Positions 1 through 7,521 of a stretch of 33,306 bases of DNA are shown here, piece after piece. Made by a program: the position numbers and the translations under genes. The stretch is from contig CACOHS010000010.1 in assembly GCA_902627055.1 (NCBI GenBank), forward strand, positions 1-33,306, written 5' to 3'. This stretch comes from an uncultured SAR86 cluster bacterium (lineage in GTDB: Bacteria; Pseudomonadota; Gammaproteobacteria; Magnimaribacterales; D2472). Under the pieces are notes generated by a model. It made no database searches. It was not told the DNA's origin and worked only from the letters and a program-made list of their open reading frames with translations. How positions within the stretch are numbered: the stretch's first letter is position 1; every line of letters starts with the position of its first letter.

Positions 1-1
1 A

Positions 2-475
2 GATCTAGAAAAACGTGTTCAAGCATTAGAAGATACTTTAGCTATTCAGAATTTGAAACACACATATCTAAATGCATGCGATACAAAAGATGTCGATGCA
101 ATGATTGAAACATTTGTGGCCTCTGAATGCATGATTGATTATGGTCCAGTTGGCTCCTTTTCAAATAGAGATGAGCTAGCAGCTGTTTTCCAAGAAGCTG
201 CATGTCATGACTACATGCTTGAATCTCATCATGCACATAACCCACTAATTAATATCATTGATGCCGAAAATGCTACTGGAAAATGGGCGCTAACCTATAA
301 TTTAATAAATACAAATGATAAGACAATTACAACCTTGCAAGGTGAGTATCATGACGTATATCAAAAAATTGATAATAAATGGTTAATCAAGGAAACAACA
401 TTTGTTGGATGTTCTTCAATTAACTTGGAATTAGAAGAAGATTTGCTAAAGGTTATTTTTGCTGGGAGACCTTAG
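2..475 (+). CDS. SnoaL-like (NTF2-fold) protein, 5' truncated
   Basis: The reading frame is open from the left edge, so the start lies outside the window; a TTG at 53 is internal. The visible part begins with a short helix (LEKRVQALED) followed by the pattern of SnoaL-like/NTF2-fold proteins (YLNACDTKDVDAM, then a strand with IDYGPVGSF and a later GEYHDVYQKIDNKWLI). Members of this fold are small cone-shaped polyketide cyclases, dehydratases or isomerases, but the exact substrate cannot be read from the sequence. A second protein of the same broad class lies at 13893-14507 beside the acyl-CoA catabolic genes, so both may act on related hydrophobic substrates (inference). The stop overlaps the end of the convergent TetR gene by 4 bases. 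Confidence 0.75.
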   Translation, partial: DLEKRVQALEDTLAIQNLKHTYLNACDTKDVDAMIETFVASECMIDYGPVGSFSNRDELAAVFQEAACHDYMLESHHAHNPLINIIDAENATGKWALTYNLINTNDKTITTLQGEYHDVYQKIDNKWLIKETTFVGCSSINLELEEDLLKVIFAGRP

Positions 476-1065
476 GCAGGTGTGGCGATGCAGCTCAAAA
501 GATAAGCATTTGCAGCTCTCACCGCTTCATTTAATCCAACTTCAGTTAGCTTAGTGGTCTCTTTGACGTCTAGTGAGAGAATAGACACAATGATTTGAGT
601 CACAACTAGAAATACACCAGACTTGTTAAACATACTTGGTAGCCCGATAGATTGCTCAATATGCATTTGAATGGTCTCTGCAATTTCATATAGATCAGAA
701 CTCGGCATGGGAGGCGAGACAGTATTTTCTAATAGTAGTTTTTGAGCTCCCGGATTATTTCGATAGAATTCAATAATTAAAATCACACATTCCTTTAAAC
801 AAAGCATGTAATCCGCCCCAGGGTTTTGACTTAAATTACTTTTGAGATATTGATTACAATCCTCCAAATATCTTTTAATTAGAGCTGACTTGATTTCATC
901 AGGAGTTTCAAAAAATTTATATGTTGAGGTACGTTTTAAACCAGCAAACATAGAAATCTTTGCAATAGTCAGTGATTCGATGTTGCTTTCTTCTAACAGA
1001 TCATTAGATGCATCTAAAATCTTTTTTATGCGTTCAATACTTCTTTTCTGTTTTGGTTTTTGCAT
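472..1065 (-). CDS. TetR/AcrR family transcriptional regulator
   Basis: This is a 197-aa protein of typical TetR length. The N-terminal 60 residues form the helix-turn-helix domain: a basic start (MQKPKQKRS), ILDASNDLLEE, then SLTIAKISMFAGLKRTSTYKFF, matching the helix 2-3 layout with the usual Y-x-F-F end. The C-terminal two thirds is a divergent helical ligand/dimer domain. TetR proteins usually repress neighbouring genes and release DNA on binding a small ligand. Here the ligand and targets are unknown; the adjacent SnoaL-like gene is the obvious candidate. It is probably transcribed from a -10 only 5 nt before its ATG, so the mRNA may be leaderless. Confidence 0.88.
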   Translation of the reverse strand: MQKPKQKRSIERIKKILDASNDLLEESNIESLTIAKISMFAGLKRTSTYKFFETPDEIKSALIKRYLEDCNQYLKSNLSQNPGADYMLCLKECVILIIEFYRNNPGAQKLLLENTVSPPMPSSDLYEIAETIQMHIEQSIGLPSMFNKSGVFLVVTQIIVSILSLDVKETTKLTEVGLNEAVRAANAYLLSCIATPA

Positions 1066-1070
1066 AATTT

Positions 1071-1099
1071 ATTATCGACATTTGTTGTAAAAAAAACAA
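1071..1099 (-). promoter_or_regulatory. Promoter of the TetR gene, leaderless layout
   Basis: Read on the minus strand there is TTGTTT (1094-1099), a 17-nt spacer, and GATAAT (1071-1076). Only 5 nt separate the -10 from the ATG at 1065, so the predicted start of transcription falls at or next to the first base of the start codon. No Shine-Dalgarno sequence is possible in this layout. Confidence 0.5.
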
Positions 1100-1132
1100 T
1101 TAAACTAGCACAATAAAAAAAAATAGTGTATT

Positions 1133-1161
1133 GTGTCATTCTTGTGACATAAATGTGTCAC
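1133..1161 (+). promoter_or_regulatory. Pho box-like triple direct repeat (PhoB site)
   Basis: Three 7-mers sit exactly 11 bp apart: GTGTCAT (1133-1139), GTGACAT (1144-1150) and GTGTCAC (1155-1161). The known PhoB box is CTGTCAT repeated every 11 bp. The middle unit has one extra mismatch. The second and third units also form GTGACA-N6-TGTCAC, an inverted repeat, so a TetR-type operator is an alternative reading. The presence of a phosphate transporter and phytase downstream favours PhoB. Confidence 0.6.
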
Positions 1162-1177
1162 CATAGAAACAGTAAAT

Positions 1178-1303
1178 ATGAATACAAAAAAAATTCTTAA
1201 GCAACATGGCTTGCTACCAAAGGCTTCAAAAGCACATGAAATGCAATTGTTTGGATTTCTATCAATGTGGGTAGTTTTAACAGCTATAGTCTATTTCTCT
1301 TAA
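1178..1303 (+). CDS. 41-aa small membrane protein, hypothetical
   Basis: This is a short ORF from ATG 1178 to TAA 1303. It encodes a basic N-terminal half (MNTKKILKQHGLLPKASKAH) followed by a single hydrophobic segment with FLSMWVVLTAIVYFS at the very C-terminus. The positive-inside rule would place the N-terminus in the cytoplasm. No family is recognised. It lies between the two Pho box-like repeat groups, directly downstream of the triple repeat, so it might be a phosphate-starvation peptide. No clear ribosome-binding site precedes the ATG. It may instead be part of a non-coding leader; conservation in relatives would decide. Confidence 0.4.
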   Translation: MNTKKILKQHGLLPKASKAHEMQLFGFLSMWVVLTAIVYFS

Positions 1304-1347
1304 AAATATAATTTTTCTAAGATCAGAAATTATTTTTAGGCATATTT

Positions 1348-1365
1348 GTGTCATTTTTATGTCAC
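1348..1365 (+). promoter_or_regulatory. Pho box upstream of pit
   Basis: GTGTCAT (1348-1354), a 4-bp spacer TTTT, and ATGTCAC (1359-1365) form two 7-mers with the 11-bp period of a PhoB box. A weak -10 candidate CATAGT (1372-1377) follows, which fits promoters where PhoB replaces the -35 element. The leader to the pit ATG at 1480 would be about 95 nt. Nothing else recognisable was seen in 1304-1479. Confidence 0.65.
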
Positions 1366-1479
1366 TTGTTTCATAGTTTTGTTGCAAACAAACTAAAAAT
1401 TGTTTCAAAGAATTAATCATATTTTCACATAAATCTTCTCTAATAAGATCCATATTTTAACTATCTTACATTTCAAAAT

Positions 1480-2730
1480 ATGGAAACTTTTTTTTTAGAT
1501 CCTTTCACAATATTACTTATAGCTGGTTTCATTGGTTTTTTCATGGCGTTTGGCATCGGGGCAAATGACGTTGCCAATTCAATGGGAACATCAGTTGGAA
1601 GTAGAGCTATCACTATAAAACAAGCCATAATTATTGCAGCAATATTTGAATTTCTTGGAGCATTTTTAGCTGGTGGAGAGGTTACTTCAACCATCAGAAA
1701 AGGGATTGTTGATCCAGAGTTATACGCAGATCAAACAAATATTTTTGTTATTGGAATGCTTTCAGCGCTTCTTGCTGGAGGAACCTGGTTGTATTTAGCT
1801 AGCTTAAGAGGTTGGCCCGTTTCAACCACTCATACTATTGTTGGTTCAATTGTTGGATTTGTTTTGATTACCAAAGGCGTTGACGCTGTTTCATGGAGCA
1901 AAGTAGGTAATATTGCTATGAGTTGGGTCACATCTCCATTATTTTCGGCAACATTAGCGTTTGGTATATATATTTCTGCTAAAAAACTTATTTTAGAAAG
2001 ATCTAATCCTGGTGAAGCTGCGATAAGGTACATCCCTTTTTATAGCTTTCTTGTTGCTGTAGTCATTTCACTTGTTACTGCAAGAAAGGGCTTAAAGCAT
2101 GTTGGAGTTGAGTTTACTGATAATGAAGTCTATTTATTTATTGCAATATTTAGCTCAATAGTTGGGCTTGCAACCGCTTTTTTCTTAAGAACCAATAAAG
2201 AACAAATTATGCGAGAGGGCGGCATTGAATTTGCTTTCGGTATATTAATGGTTGTGTCCGCTAGTGCTATGGCCTTTGCACATGGATCAAATGATGTTGC
2301 GAATGCAATTGGTCCTTTGGCAGCAATTGTAAGTGTTGTAGACACTGGAGAAATCGGATCTAAAGCTGCTATTAGTCCCTGGGTCCTATTTATTGGAGCG
2401 ATTGGAATTGTTTTTGGTTTAGCCACTCTTGGATCAAGAGTTATTACAACAGTTGGCAGAAAAATTACAGCCCTGACACCTAGTCTTGGATTTTCAGCTG
2501 AGATGGCTACAGCATCAACAGTTGTTGCTGCATCATATTTAGGCTTTCCAATTTCAACAACTCATACACTGGTTGGAGGAGTAATTGGTGTTGGTTTAGC
2601 TAAGGGTGCTGAGCATTTAGATTTTTCATCAATAAAAAGAATTATTGCCTCTTGGTTAGTAACAATTCCAGCTGGAGCTGCATTTACCGTTTTATTTTAC
2701 GTTTTACTCAGGATTATTTTCGGAGTGTAG
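1480..2730 (+). CDS. pit: Inorganic phosphate transporter, PiT family
   Basis: This 416-aa polytopic inner-membrane protein carries the duplicated PiT signature: GIGANDVANSMG near residue 25 and AHGSNDVANAIG near residue 270, each followed later by a matching STTHT block (GWPVSTTHTIVG and GFPISTTHTLVGG). The internal duplication and about ten hydrophobic segments are typical of PiT carriers, which take up phosphate, often as a metal-phosphate complex, with H+ or Na+. It is the first gene of a unit with a porin (3 nt downstream) and a phytase, and it follows a Pho box-like site. Phosphate-starvation control is therefore likely, although many PiT carriers are constitutive. No good Shine-Dalgarno is seen before the ATG. 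Confidence 0.93.
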   Translation: METFFLDPFTILLIAGFIGFFMAFGIGANDVANSMGTSVGSRAITIKQAIIIAAIFEFLGAFLAGGEVTSTIRKGIVDPELYADQTNIFVIGMLSALLAGGTWLYLASLRGWPVSTTHTIVGSIVGFVLITKGVDAVSWSKVGNIAMSWVTSPLFSATLAFGIYISAKKLILERSNPGEAAIRYIPFYSFLVAVVISLVTARKGLKHVGVEFTDNEVYLFIAIFSSIVGLATAFFLRTNKEQIMREGGIEFAFGILMVVSASAMAFAHGSNDVANAIGPLAAIVSVVDTGEIGSKAAISPWVLFIGAIGIVFGLATLGSRVITTVGRKITALTPSLGFSAEMATASTVVAASYLGFPISTTHTLVGGVIGVGLAKGAEHLDFSSIKRIIASWLVTIPAGAAFTVLFYVLLRIIFGV

Positions 2731-2733
2731 GAA

Positions 2734-3672
2734 ATGCCCTCTAGATATTTTATAAATAAGGTATTTATTATTGCATTTTCATTTTTTTTATTAGGCAATA
2801 GTGTCTTTGCATCGCCTACCTGGTACGGAAAAATATTTGTTGATGCTCAGTCTTTTTCCAATGATGTCATGGGAACCAAAACTGATATTAAAAATAATTC
2901 TTCAAGATTAGGGCTAAAAGGTGAGTATTCTTTTTCTGAAAATTCTAATCTTAGATTAATTTATCAAGCAGAGTATCAGTTTGATCCTGTAGATGGAAAG
3001 GCTAGAGGAGATGATGGTACTCTTAAACAGCGGAATACATTCCTTGGTATTAAATCAAATATAGGGATACTTTTTGCAGGCACCCACGATTCAGCGCTTA
3101 AGAAGTCTCAATTAAAAATTGATTTATTTAATGATCTTGCACCCGATATTAAAAATATTCTACATGGCGAAAATCGGCTTGAAGATTTTATTGGTTATAC
3201 AACCCCAAAATACAAAAACATGATTTCTGCAACATTTAATAGTATTAAAAATCCCTCATCAGGAAAAAAATATAAATCTTATTCAATAAATTTTTCTGGC
3301 GATGCCTTTCAAGCAGCTATAGGAATTGATGAATCAATGAAAGGTTATGATAGCTCGAGGATCTCAATTTTAATTCCAATTAATAAATTTAAGATTGGAT
3401 TGTTGGCTCAAAAAACTAAAAATCTTGTATCAGGTCAAAGTGATAGTGGGCATGTCACTAGTTTATCCAGAAAAATAAGCTCCAAGGGAACGTTTAAAAT
3501 TCAACGCTCATCATCAAACATGAAGATAAGCACAGGAAGACAAACCACAATTGGATATGATTACCAATTTAAAAAATATCTTAAAATTTTTACATTCTAT
3601 TCTCAATTGAAGTCATCCAATAATTCAAAAGAGAAAGACATTTTTTCCATAGGGCTAGAATATAAATTTTAA
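2734..3672 (+). CDS. Gram-negative outer-membrane porin
   Basis: This 312-aa protein has a signal peptide (hydrophobic stretch VFIIAFSFFLLGNSVFA, cleavage probably after A) and a mature start SPTWYGKIFVDAQ, close to the first strand of general trimeric porins (Porin_4/OmpC class). Alternating amphipathic strands follow, such as SSRLGLKGEYSF and LRLIYQAEYQF, and the C-terminus is FSIGLEYKF, ending in the terminal Phe that outer-membrane beta-barrels use for assembly. It is shorter than most general porins of 340-380 aa. It starts 3 nt after the pit stop and precedes a phytase, so it may admit phosphate or small organophosphates through the outer membrane (inference from context). Confidence 0.82.
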   Translation: MPSRYFINKVFIIAFSFFLLGNSVFASPTWYGKIFVDAQSFSNDVMGTKTDIKNNSSRLGLKGEYSFSENSNLRLIYQAEYQFDPVDGKARGDDGTLKQRNTFLGIKSNIGILFAGTHDSALKKSQLKIDLFNDLAPDIKNILHGENRLEDFIGYTTPKYKNMISATFNSIKNPSSGKKYKSYSINFSGDAFQAAIGIDESMKGYDSSRISILIPINKFKIGLLAQKTKNLVSGQSDSGHVTSLSRKISSKGTFKIQRSSSNMKISTGRQTTIGYDYQFKKYLKIFTFYSQLKSSNNSKEKDIFSIGLEYKF

Positions 3673-3699
3673 AATTTTTTAATGATTTTATATTAGCGT

Positions 3700-3705
3700 T
3701 ACAAT
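3700..3705 (+). promoter_or_regulatory. Possible -10 of phytase gene, leaderless layout
   Basis: TACAAT lies 6 nt before the phytase ATG at 3712, in the 39-nt gap after the porin. The -35 region is only a T-rich stretch. If used, it would give a leaderless phytase mRNA in addition to read-through from the pit promoter. Confidence 0.3.
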
Positions 3706-3711
3706 GTAGAC

Positions 3712-4758
3712 ATGTCTTGGTTTGTAAAGCTCATCTTCTCTTTAAGTATTTTCTTTTTAGCAAGTTGCTCCAGTGATTACTTGATTAATGCAATTGCTGA
3801 GACAGAGCCTGTTGCATCGAGTGGAGATGCTGCAGATGATCCAGCAATAGTTATAAATTTTAGTAATCCAGCGCAATCACTTATTTTTGGAACTGATAAG
3901 CGAGCAGGAGTTTATTTATATAATCTTTCTGGAGAAAAAATTTCATATGCTTCTTTAGGCGAAATAAATAACATAGACGTTAGACAGGCTGATAATAAAA
4001 TTTATGTAGCTGCATCAAATAGAACAGCTCAATCAATTGAGTTTTGGGAATTTAATCAGCAAGAATTTTTTAAAAATATTGTTTATTCAGATAACCTTTT
4101 TGATTTATCTACGCAGTCAATAACCATACCTACTAATATAGATGTCTATGGTATTTGTGCTGGCTTAATAGATGGAGTGCCCATTGTTTTTATTACAGAG
4201 GATAAGGGTCCTCGCGTTGAGTTGTGGGTACCCCAGACTCGAACACTCATAGGAACTTTCAGTAACGGAGGCGAATCAGAGGGTTGCGTTTTTGATGATG
4301 AAAATAAAACGGTTTTTATTTCAGAAGAAGAGGTGAATGGAGTTTTAAAAACCTACAACTTAAATAATGAATTTCCATTTGAAAGTCCCTTCATTGTGGA
4401 TTCTCGAGAGGGAAATATTGGCGGTGATCCAGAGGGGCTTACAATCTATAAAACTTCTGAAAAAGAGGGTTATATCTTACTTTCATCCCAAGGAGATAAT
4501 AAATACAACGTTTATAATCGAATTTATCCTCACGAATTTATCTCAAGTTTTACTATTGTCGATGACCCCCAAGGCATTGACGGCACATCAGAAACTGATG
4601 GGATCGACGTCACCAATTACAATCTAAGAGGTAAATTTTCCAAAGGTCTGTTTGTTGCTCAGGACGGTTACAACTTTGATGGAAAAGAGCTGAAGAATCA
4701 AAATTTTAAAATTGTTCCTTTTAATCCCATTCTTAAATTTATAAATAAAAGAAAGTAG
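3712..4758 (+). CDS. Beta-propeller phytase (3-phytase), lipoprotein
   Basis: This 348-aa protein matches the beta-propeller phytase family (Pfam Phytase, Bacillus-type) through most of its length. Visible motifs are DDPAIVINFSNPAQSLIFGT, GEINNIDVRQ, YGICAGL, EGCVFDDENKTVFISEEE, DPEGLTIY, LLSSQGDNKYNVYNR, DDPQGIDGTSETDGIDV and GLFVAQDGYN, ending with NQNFKIVPF. The acidic loops supply the Ca2+ and phosphate sites in this family, which releases phosphate from phytate (inositol hexakisphosphate). The N-terminus has a lipoprotein signal with lipobox LASC and Cys19, so it should be anchored in a periplasm-facing or outer-membrane leaflet. Placed after pit and a porin behind Pho boxes, it completes a phytate-to-phosphate uptake set. 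Confidence 0.92.
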   Translation: MSWFVKLIFSLSIFFLASCSSDYLINAIAETEPVASSGDAADDPAIVINFSNPAQSLIFGTDKRAGVYLYNLSGEKISYASLGEINNIDVRQADNKIYVAASNRTAQSIEFWEFNQQEFFKNIVYSDNLFDLSTQSITIPTNIDVYGICAGLIDGVPIVFITEDKGPRVELWVPQTRTLIGTFSNGGESEGCVFDDENKTVFISEEEVNGVLKTYNLNNEFPFESPFIVDSREGNIGGDPEGLTIYKTSEKEGYILLSSQGDNKYNVYNRIYPHEFISSFTIVDDPQGIDGTSETDGIDVTNYNLRGKFSKGLFVAQDGYNFDGKELKNQNFKIVPFNPILKFINKRK

Positions 4759-4760
4759 TT

Positions 4761-5597
4761 TTATTCTTTGGTTGTTGATTCAATAAGTTCTGTTGAGTAA
4801 CCTGAGTAAACCTCTACGAACTCTGGATGAGTTAATATCCAAAATTCATCATTTTCAATTTTTTTAAAAACAATGATAGCTAAGTCTTCAGGACTCATGC
4901 CTTCTTTAACGCCATCAGCAAGCCATTGAGCATTATTCTTGGCGCTTTCGTGTTGGTCAATTGAGGATTCGTCAAGATCTAATCCAAGGTGATCTCTTTC
5001 AATGATGTTGGTTTGAACTAATCCAGGACAGAGTACAGACACCCCAACCTTATCATTGTCTACTAAATCCTCATGCAAGGTTCGGGTTAAACCCACAACT
5101 GCATGCTTGGTCGTTGTATAAGGAGCAAGCGCAGGGCCAACAATGATACCTGCCATGGATGATGTATTAATAATGTGACAGCGTTCTTGGCTAGCAACCA
5201 TCTCATCAACAAACAGATTTAAGCCATAAATTATACTCATTAAATTTACATCAATAATTCGTTGCCAGTTTTTTTGGTCTGCTTTCCATGCTCTACCTTC
5301 TAAAAAGATTCCTGCGTTATTAAATAGGAAATGAACTGTGCCAAACTCACTTTCAATTTGTTCTTTTGCTTTTGCAAAGTCTTCTAAGTTAGATACATCA
5401 CACTGGATGATCATCGATGGACAATCTGCCATAAGGCTATGAGTCTCACTTAAACCATTTTTGTTGAGGTCCATTAAGACTACATTCATTTGAAGTTTTG
5501 CAGCATGCAATGCCAAGCCTCTACCAATTCCACTGGCTGCACCTGTAATTAAGACAGTTTTATTTGTAAAAATATCAGCTTGCAAGATACCCACCAT
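4761..5597 (-). CDS. SDR family NAD(P)-dependent oxidoreductase
   Basis: This is a classical short-chain dehydrogenase. It has the cofactor motif TGAASGIG near residue 20, NNAGIF near 95, Ser in NTSSMAG near 147 and the Y-x-x-x-K pair in YTTTKHAVVG. The C-terminal extension (GMSPEDLAIIVFKKI, FWILTHPEF) is seen in SDRs of lipid and steroid-type catabolism clusters, though the substrate is unknown. The ATG at 5597 is chosen; a TTG immediately before it (5600) is possible. A TTG at 5585 has a GGTGGG sequence about 4 nt upstream and would give the usual short N-terminus. The start overlaps the end of the upstream SDR gene, indicating translational coupling. Confidence 0.87.
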   Translation of the reverse strand: MVGILQADIFTNKTVLITGAASGIGRGLALHAAKLQMNVVLMDLNKNGLSETHSLMADCPSMIIQCDVSNLEDFAKAKEQIESEFGTVHFLFNNAGIFLEGRAWKADQKNWQRIIDVNLMSIIYGLNLFVDEMVASQERCHIINTSSMAGIIVGPALAPYTTTKHAVVGLTRTLHEDLVDNDKVGVSVLCPGLVQTNIIERDHLGLDLDESSIDQHESAKNNAQWLADGVKEGMSPEDLAIIVFKKIENDEFWILTHPEFVEVYSGYSTELIESTTKE

Positions 5598-6339
5598 CAA
5601 TGGGGTAATAAGATCCTGTAATATAAGATGCTTCTGATGATGCTAAAAAATATATTAAATTAGCCACTTCATCTGCAGAAGCCACTCTTTTCATAGGAAC
5701 TCTTTGCAAAAGGTATTGCATGACATTTTCATCTTTCATCAATTCTGTATTCATTGGCGTATCTATGACACCTGGACCGATTGCATTTGCCCTTATGTTC
5801 ATCGTTGCGTAGTCTTGCGCAATTGATTTGGTGAGACCAACCACGGCATGTTTGGAGGCACCATACGAAGCTTGAGCTGCACTGGCTCTTGTTCCCATTA
5901 TCGATGCCACATTCACAATGGAACCTTCTTCAATGTTCATCGCAGTAGCAAGCTTTAAGAATTCTCTACAGGCATAAAAAGTTCCATGTAAATTTATGTC
6001 TATGGTTTTGAGCCATTCATCTACTGAGTATTCATGCAAGGTATTCAATGCTGGGCTGATGCCTGCACAATTAATTAATACTTGAGCAGGGCGTTTTTCC
6101 TCTAATAAGGCATTAAAAATAGACTCAATTTGAGAATGATTTGTTATATCGCAATGAGTAAAATTTAATTTGTATATATCTGATTTAAGGTCATTGATTG
6201 ATTTATCTCCAGCTTCTTTATTAGCGTCTAAGCTCAACACCTCATATCCTTCTTTTAAAAAACGTTTTACTGCGCCTAGACCAATTCCAGAGGCTCCGCC
6301 AGTGATTACTGCCAAAGGTTGAGGTTTATTAGTCGACAT
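5575..6339 (-). CDS. SDR family oxidoreductase, FabG-like
   Basis: This 254-aa classical SDR has TGGASGIG at residues 14-21, NCAGISPA, catalytic Ser in NVASIMG, and YGASK with the Tyr and Lys. It ends SYYPIDGGYLAS, the C-terminal YxxDGG pattern of FabG-like 3-oxoacyl/3-hydroxyacyl dehydrogenases. It likely interconverts a hydroxyl and a keto group on an acyl or alicyclic substrate; specificity cannot be read. It is the first gene of a two-gene minus-strand operon with another SDR and is divergent from the acyl-CoA synthetase gene, which suggests a role in the same catabolic pathway. Confidence 0.9.
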   Translation of the reverse strand: MSTNKPQPLAVITGGASGIGLGAVKRFLKEGYEVLSLDANKEAGDKSINDLKSDIYKLNFTHCDITNHSQIESIFNALLEEKRPAQVLINCAGISPALNTLHEYSVDEWLKTIDINLHGTFYACREFLKLATAMNIEEGSIVNVASIMGTRASAAQASYGASKHAVVGLTKSIAQDYATMNIRANAIGPGVIDTPMNTELMKDENVMQYLLQRVPMKRVASADEVANLIYFLASSEASYITGSYYPIDGGYLAS

Positions 6340-6380
6340 ATCTATTTATAAAAATTTATTCTTAAAGTTCTAACTAATCC

Positions 6381-6409
6381 ACTATAACGAATCATGAATT
6401 TTCTAACAA
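6381..6409 (-). promoter_or_regulatory. Sigma-70-type promoter of the SDR pair
   Basis: On the minus strand TTGTTA (6404-6409), a 17-nt spacer and TATAGT (6381-6386) form a good -35/-10 pair. Transcription would start near 6374, leaving a leader of roughly 35 nt before the ATG at 6339. Confidence 0.55.
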
Positions 6410-6498
6410 TATAAATTAAATGATTAGATTTCTTGACAAAAAAAATCCTATTGATACTCGTTGATTAATGAATTTATTTATAAGATAGTTAAATCCTA

Positions 6499-7521
6499 AT
6501 GTTGCACTCAGACAAATACATTCAAGCCCTAATTAGCGAGCAACCTTTTTTTGAAATTCATCAAGAAAATGTTCTTGGAGTAAAGATGGATGTCTTTAAA
6601 AATAGGCCTAAGTCATTGGTGGATTTCATTGAATCATCTGCAGCACATGGCGACAAACCTTATTTAATATTTAAAGACCAAGTTATTACCTTCAATCAAC
6701 ATTTAACTCTTGTAAAAAAGGCTGCACATATTCTTCAGACTAAATATGAAGTTCAACAAGGTGATAGGGTGGCTATATATGCTGCCAATTCACCTGAGTG
6801 GATAATATTTTTTTGGGCCACAGTCAGTCTTGGCGCAATTGCCTGCGGATTGAATGGTTGGTGGAAAGGTTCTGAGGCAATTAAAGCAATTAATGATGCA
6901 GATCCTAAAGTCGTTGTTGCAGATCAAGCGCGATTTGAAAGAATTGATGAAACACTTGAGCATCCTGTCATGATATTTGAGCAGTATGATCTATCAGCAC
7001 ATGAACAAGCACTTGATTCATTTATTCGAGTGGACGAAGATGAATGCGCATGCCTTTTATATACATCCGGAACCACAGGGACTCCAAAAGGCGTAATGAC
7101 ATCTCATAGATCAATGATTGCAAACTCAACGCTCCAAATGCTTCAAGGAGCTGCCGTATCCCAAGATTCCTCCAGTAAAGGCATCGATTGGTCTAAGAAC
7201 ACCCCAACAACTCTGCTTACTTCACCCTTATTTCATGTGTCAGGATTATCTGCAGGAGCTGTTACGAGTCTTTTTGCAGGTTCTACAACCTTGCTTTATG
7301 ACGGAAGATTTTTGGCAAATAGAGTCATTGAGTTAATCCAAAAATATAATGTGACATCATGGGGAGGAGCAGTTCCAACAGCCCTAAAAAGAGTCTTAGA
7401 TGATGCAGAGGCACAAGGATTAAAAATGATGAGTGTACTGGTAGTAGGTGGGGGGGGGTGCACCAATGCCCCCAGAGTTAATTTCGCGAACAAAAGATGT
7501 CTTTCCAAATTCAAAGTATAG
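6499..7521 (+). CDS. Acyl-CoA synthetase, N-terminal part before frameshift
   Basis: This frame encodes the N-terminal adenylation domain of an AMP-dependent acyl-CoA synthetase (ANL superfamily), which activates a carboxylic acid to acyl-AMP and then acyl-CoA. The ATP-binding P-loop YTSGTTGTPKG lies near residues 187-197, and SPLFHVSG follows near 245. Family homology runs to about residue 317 (LVVGGGG), where a run of nine G at 7450-7458 shifts the frame; the last 20 or so residues (CTNAPRVNF onward) are out of frame. With eight G the frame would join the downstream part to give a 554-aa enzyme of normal length. It may be a sequencing error, a true mutation or a slippery tract. Confidence 0.85.
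   Translation: MLHSDKYIQALISEQPFFEIHQENVLGVKMDVFKNRPKSLVDFIESSAAHGDKPYLIFKDQVITFNQHLTLVKKAAHILQTKYEVQQGDRVAIYAANSPEWIIFFWATVSLGAIACGLNGWWKGSEAIKAINDADPKVVVADQARFERIDETLEHPVMIFEQYDLSAHEQALDSFIRVDEDECACLLYTSGTTGTPKGVMTSHRSMIANSTLQMLQGAAVSQDSSSKGIDWSKNTPTTLLTSPLFHVSGLSAGAVTSLFAGSTTLLYDGRFLANRVIELIQKYNVTSWGGAVPTALKRVLDDAEAQGLKMMSVLVVGGGGCTNAPRVNFANKRCLSKFKV

Noticed and set aside
890-1090. Plus-strand ORF antisense to the TetR gene
   Set aside because: It is a shadow of the TetR coding frame with no family pattern. Many similar antisense frames, for example inside pit, oadA and ftsK, were dismissed for the same reason.
1144-1161. GTGACA-N6-TGTCAC as a TetR operator
   Set aside because: The palindrome is real but is part of an 11-bp direct-repeat series seen twice, and pit/phytase lie downstream, so a PhoB box explains more. 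Kept only as an alternative.
6433-6458. TTGACA at 6433 as the -35 of the acyl-CoA synthetase promoter
   Set aside because: The nearest -10-like sequence, GATACT (6453-6458), leaves only a 14-nt spacer, and nothing good lies at 16-18 nt. TAAGAT at 6481 is too far. The promoter for this operon is left unassigned.
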